A stretch of 19,691 nt of DNA. Source: an uncultured Terrimonas sp. Lineage in GTDB: Bacteria > Bacteroidota > Bacteroidia > Chitinophagales > Chitinophagaceae. The stretch spans positions 1-19,691 of the forward strand of contig CAMPJQ010000005.1 of assembly GCA_946886925.1 (NCBI GenBank). Reading direction: 5' to 3'. The position numbers and the translations under genes were made by a program. The notes beneath the pieces are model-generated. The model was not told the origin of the DNA. It did no database searches and was given only the letters and a program-made list of their open reading frames with translations. Positions 16,339 through 19,691 of this stretch are shown here, one piece after another (the first letter of the stretch is position 1; each line of letters begins with the position of its first letter).

Positions 16339-19300
16339 TCAGAATGTCACATTTAAGCCAAAAAGAAATTGCTTTTGTGACGGATAGGCGCCTTCATCAA
16401 TACCTAATTCAACGCTTCTTCTGTCGCCACCCTCCTGGCTAACGCCAACTTCGGGGTCAATGCCTGTATATTTAGTGATCGTAAACAGATTAGCACCTTG
16501 TACATATATTCTTACTCTGCTGATCCCTGCCTTTTCCAATAAAGAAGCAGGCAGCGTATAGCCAATTTGCATATTCTTAAGTCTGAAATATGAGCCATCT
16601 TCAACGAAATAAGAATTGGGAACACTCGTATTACTGAAGTTTCCTGAATTTTCAAGTATAGGTGCTTTTGCATCATGGTGGTCAGGAGTCCATGAATCGT
16701 ACTTTGCTGTTTTACTTAATCCGCCACCAAAAGAAGGATAGAAGTCAGTCCACCATCTTACCTGGTTCCATATTTCATTACCTGAAACGCCATAGAAGAA
16801 GGCACTCAGGTCAAATTGTTTGTAACTCACGCCGATGTTCAATCCATAAGTAAAATCGGGAACAGGATTTCCCAGAAAGGTTCTGCTATCGGGCGTTACT
16901 ATTCCTTTTCCAAAATCGTTATAGCGAAATCTTCCTACAGCAGCATCTGTCTGGAATACGGCATCGGGATTATTGGTCGCTTTCTTGGCCTCAGCATCAG
17001 CCTCATCTATTTCCTGCTGTGAATCCCAGAAGCCCACAATTTCATATCCAAAAAATGAACTTACCGGATGTCCCACCTGGTTTCTTATAATGCTGCTGCC
17101 ATTGAAGCGGCGGGTTTGTCCGTCAAAATAATCAATGCCATCGGAAACTCGGAGTATTTCATTTTTATTGGTTGTAAAGTTTGCTGTCAGATCAAACTTC
17201 CAATCCTTTGCCACATCAAAATGTCCCCCGGCAGCAATGTCAAAACCAGAATTCTTCATTTGTGCAGCATTCACATAAGGAACGTTTGCGGCACCCGAAG
17301 TACCCGGAAGGTTTGGATTAAATAAGAGATCTTTAATGTCTTTACGATAATAGTCAAAAGTAATGTCAAGCATTCCATTGAAGAATACCGCATCAAATCC
17401 AACGTTTGCATTGATATCGCTTTCCCATTTTGCATCAGGATTACCAATCTGATGCTGACGGAAACCCTGCACAATGCTGTTACTTGTTCCATTGATATCA
17501 TAAAAGGAAGATCCTTTATCAGAATCAAAAGTTGTAAATGAATTGCCAGAGCTAACGTTGAACTGGTTGCCCATAATACCCCAGCTACCGCGAATTTTAA
17601 AATCCGTCAGCCAGGTGATGCCCTTCATAAAATTTTCGTCTGAAATACGCCAGCCTGCACTAACTGCCGGAAAAACACCATAGGTATTGTTTAAAAATTT
17701 TGAAGAACCATCCCTCCTTATCGTTCCACTTAACAGGTACTTGCCCATATAGCTATAATCAATACGTCCTATCAAAGAAGTAAGCGCATCGGCATACCTG
17801 CTGGAAGTATGCGTGGGATCACTCGCACCAGTGCCAAGTGTAGTATAATTAGGATCAAAAGAAAAATAATCCTTGGTGTTGCCTTCAAAATAATTACCGG
17901 CATTATTGTATGCTTCAGTGCCGGCAACAACTTTTATATCATGACTTCCAAAAGCATGGTGGTATGTTATTGTATTTGTCCAGGTCCAGTTATAACCTGT
18001 GCCTCCATTCTCTGAATAAGAATTAGAATTTCCATTCTCTGCATTTTCATATGTAGGATAGTTAAACCAGCGGCCCCTGAAAGAATAATTTTCTCCACCA
18101 AAACTACTTCTTACAGTAAAATCTTTAAAAAGATCAATTTCTGCAAAGACATTTCCAAATAACCTGTAACCCAGTCCTTTATTGTTTGCCGTACGTTCCC
18201 GTTGTGCTACAGCGTTTACAGCCTGTCCTAACTGAGCGCCATTTGTGCTAAAGCTGCCAGCATAATTACCCATAATATCATGCACCGGAACAATAGGCTG
18301 CTGACGATAGGCCATGCTTACTGCATTACCTTCACTCAATATGGTTATGCGGGGATTATCTATTACCGAATAAGACAGGTTTTCGCCTACCCGTATGTTT
18401 TTTGTTACATTGTACTGGGCATTAGAGCGAATAGTATATCTTTCATTATACGTTTTAATGAGTGTTCCCTGCTGGTTAAAATAATTAAATGACATCAGGT
18501 AATGACCCTGATCTCCGCCTCCGGAAACACTGATATTATGACTTGTGATCGGGGCGTTTTTAAATATTTCGTGATACCAGTCTGTTCCTGCCTTATTTGC
18601 CTTTGATATCCTGTAAAAGGTAGCGTATTCATCTGTGCTTGTATAATCGGGGTTAACATTATACCTGGATGGATCAACCCCCGGATCTCCTTCTTTCAAA
18701 CCGGCCGGAGCAATGTAATCAGGTAATACGGGTGTGGCGCCACTACCATATAATCCATCGCTATACAGCATGGGATCTGTGGAAGGATGTGTTCTGTAAA
18801 ATGTATTTGCTAAAGCCTGCCATTTAACGTCGGCCATTTCCTGTGGTGAAATTATTTCCCAAACATTGCCACTTTTGGGAATCTGCACACCATAATACCC
18901 GTCATACGACACTCGTATTTTACCATTTCCTTTTTTGGTAGTAATGATCAATACACCATTCGATGCACGTGAGCCATAAATAGATGCCGCACCTGCATCT
19001 TTCAATACCTGGATACTACCAATATCATTAGGGTTAATGTCATTGATGTTTTCCGTAGGTACGCCGTCTACCACATACAGTGGAGAATTATTACCAAAAG
19101 TGTTGGTACCCCGGATTCTGATTTGCGGTGCTTCGCCAGGTGAACCTGAACTTATAACGTTTACACCGGCAGCGCGACCCTGTAACAAATTGGGAACATC
19201 CGCGGTAGGCTGTTTTACCATATCTGCAACATCTACTACTGCTACGGAACCAGTCAGATCTCTTTTCTTCTGGGTAGCATAGCCTGTAACGATTACCTCG

Positions 19301-19632
19301 TCAAGAGAACCCGCCTTCTCTTTTAATGCTACTTCAAGAAAATTTTTTCCATTAACTGAAATTTCGATAAGATCAAATCCTACGGAGGTAATAAGAAGCG
19401 TGGTATTATCACCTGGAACAGAAATGGTAAAGGCGCCCTCTGCATCAGAAATAGTAGCAGTCTTTGAACCTTTAATGTTAATGGTTGCGCCAGGTACCGG
19501 CTGCCCGCCTGTACTGTTGGTAATTTTTCCGGAGATTTTTCGTTCCTGGGAAAATAAAAACGTGCTGCCGAGTAGCAGCCATGCAAGGAATAGAATCCTT
19601 GCCAACTGTTGAGTTAGTTTAGCAAGCCTCAT
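16339..19632 (-). CDS. susC: SusC/RagA-family TonB-dependent outer membrane transporter
   Basis: SusC proteins are 22-strand outer-membrane barrels that import large or scarce ligands using TonB energy. This 1097-residue copy has a signal peptide (about 1-29, ending FLFSQ), a carboxypeptidase-D-like regulatory domain (about 32-105, GKITNSTGGQPVPGATINIKG), the family TonB-box-like DEVIVTGYA (111-119) and a plug (about 124-235) with SPLYVVDGVP and LKDAGAASIYGSRASNGVLI. The remainder is the barrel, and the last residues FLFGLNVTF end in the aromatic outer-membrane signal. It lacks the N-terminal STN domain that some SusC proteins use to signal to an anti-sigma factor, so control through that route is unlikely. 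It is the first gene of the susC-susD unit. Only 59 bases upstream are in the window and no clear promoter is visible there. Confidence 0.97.
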   Translation of the reverse strand: MRLAKLTQQLARILFLAWLLLGSTFLFSQERKISGKITNSTGGQPVPGATINIKGSKTATISDAEGAFTISVPGDNTTLLITSVGFDLIEISVNGKNFLEVALKEKAGSLDEVIVTGYATQKKRDLTGSVAVVDVADMVKQPTADVPNLLQGRAAGVNVISSGSPGEAPQIRIRGTNTFGNNSPLYVVDGVPTENINDINPNDIGSIQVLKDAGAASIYGSRASNGVLIITTKKGNGKIRVSYDGYYGVQIPKSGNVWEIISPQEMADVKWQALANTFYRTHPSTDPMLYSDGLYGSGATPVLPDYIAPAGLKEGDPGVDPSRYNVNPDYTSTDEYATFYRISKANKAGTDWYHEIFKNAPITSHNISVSGGGDQGHYLMSFNYFNQQGTLIKTYNERYTIRSNAQYNVTKNIRVGENLSYSVIDNPRITILSEGNAVSMAYRQQPIVPVHDIMGNYAGSFSTNGAQLGQAVNAVAQRERTANNKGLGYRLFGNVFAEIDLFKDFTVRSSFGGENYSFRGRWFNYPTYENAENGNSNSYSENGGTGYNWTWTNTITYHHAFGSHDIKVVAGTEAYNNAGNYFEGNTKDYFSFDPNYTTLGTGASDPTHTSSRYADALTSLIGRIDYSYMGKYLLSGTIRRDGSSKFLNNTYGVFPAVSAGWRISDENFMKGITWLTDFKIRGSWGIMGNQFNVSSGNSFTTFDSDKGSSFYDINGTSNSIVQGFRQHQIGNPDAKWESDINANVGFDAVFFNGMLDITFDYYRKDIKDLLFNPNLPGTSGAANVPYVNAAQMKNSGFDIAAGGHFDVAKDWKFDLTANFTTNKNEILRVSDGIDYFDGQTRRFNGSSIIRNQVGHPVSSFFGYEIVGFWDSQQEIDEADAEAKKATNNPDAVFQTDAAVGRFRYNDFGKGIVTPDSRTFLGNPVPDFTYGLNIGVSYKQFDLSAFFYGVSGNEIWNQVRWWTDFYPSFGGGLSKTAKYDSWTPDHHDAKAPILENSGNFSNTSVPNSYFVEDGSYFRLKNMQIGYTLPASLLEKAGISRVRIYVQGANLFTITKYTGIDPEVGVSQEGGDRRSVELGIDEGAYPSQKQFLFGLNVTF

Positions 19633-19691
19633 GTGTTTGGTTTTTGTTTATTTACACATAAAAAAATACAATCGTTTGCACAACTTAAGGG

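Noticed and set aside
19633..19691. The susC promoter
   Set aside because: The segment is AT-rich but has no clean -7/-33 pair, and the window ends before the full upstream region.
1..19691. tRNA, rRNA, insertion sequence or prophage remnants
   Set aside because: I found no cloverleaf-type segments, no transposase or integrase motifs and no terminal repeats. The genes on both sides of each gap are intact.

Overview
The window looks like chromosomal DNA of a Bacteroidota bacterium, probably family Chitinophagaceae; the family is an inference from gene style and not from a search. Four things point this way: a short primary sigma factor of 285 residues without region 1.1; promoter elements of the Bacteroidota -7 type (TAnnTTTG); almost no Shine-Dalgarno sequences before the genes; and a SusC/SusD pair followed by a giant FG-GAP/ASPIC lipoprotein.

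Left part (1-5660, all + strand): primary sigma factor (rpoD/sigA) closed by a strong terminator; thioredoxin reductase (trxB) behind its own promoter element; an intergenic stretch with a 7-bp tandem repeat; dihydroneopterin aldolase (folB); a small exported TPR protein resembling the eukaryotic RMDN family; and a secreted M1 zinc aminopeptidase. A bidirectional hairpin at 5629-5660 separates this block from the next.

Middle part (5692-8466): six-domain ribosomal protein S1 (rpsA, - strand), transcribed divergently from a DinB/DUF1572-family protein (+ strand). The 307-bp region between them holds a good rpsA promoter, a partial promoter for the DinB gene and an imperfect palindrome. A bidirectional terminator hairpin follows the DinB gene.

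Right part (8506-19632, all - strand, transcribed right to left): susC, susD, a 1197-residue lipoprotein with 14 FG-GAP-type calcium motifs around a central ASPIC/UnbV domain, a PhyH-family Fe(II)/2-oxoglutarate dioxygenase, and an M20D amidohydrolase. SusC and SusD would import a ligand across the outer membrane and the FG-GAP protein may act at the surface or in the periplasm. The last two are cytoplasmic enzymes that could oxidise and deacylate an imported compound. The ligand cannot be read from the sequence. A terminator-like hairpin lies between susD and the FG-GAP gene, which would make the downstream genes less expressed than susCD. This five-gene set is the best candidate here for an undescribed catabolic locus; the rest is ordinary housekeeping content. 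No tRNA, rRNA, CRISPR array, insertion sequence or phage gene was seen.
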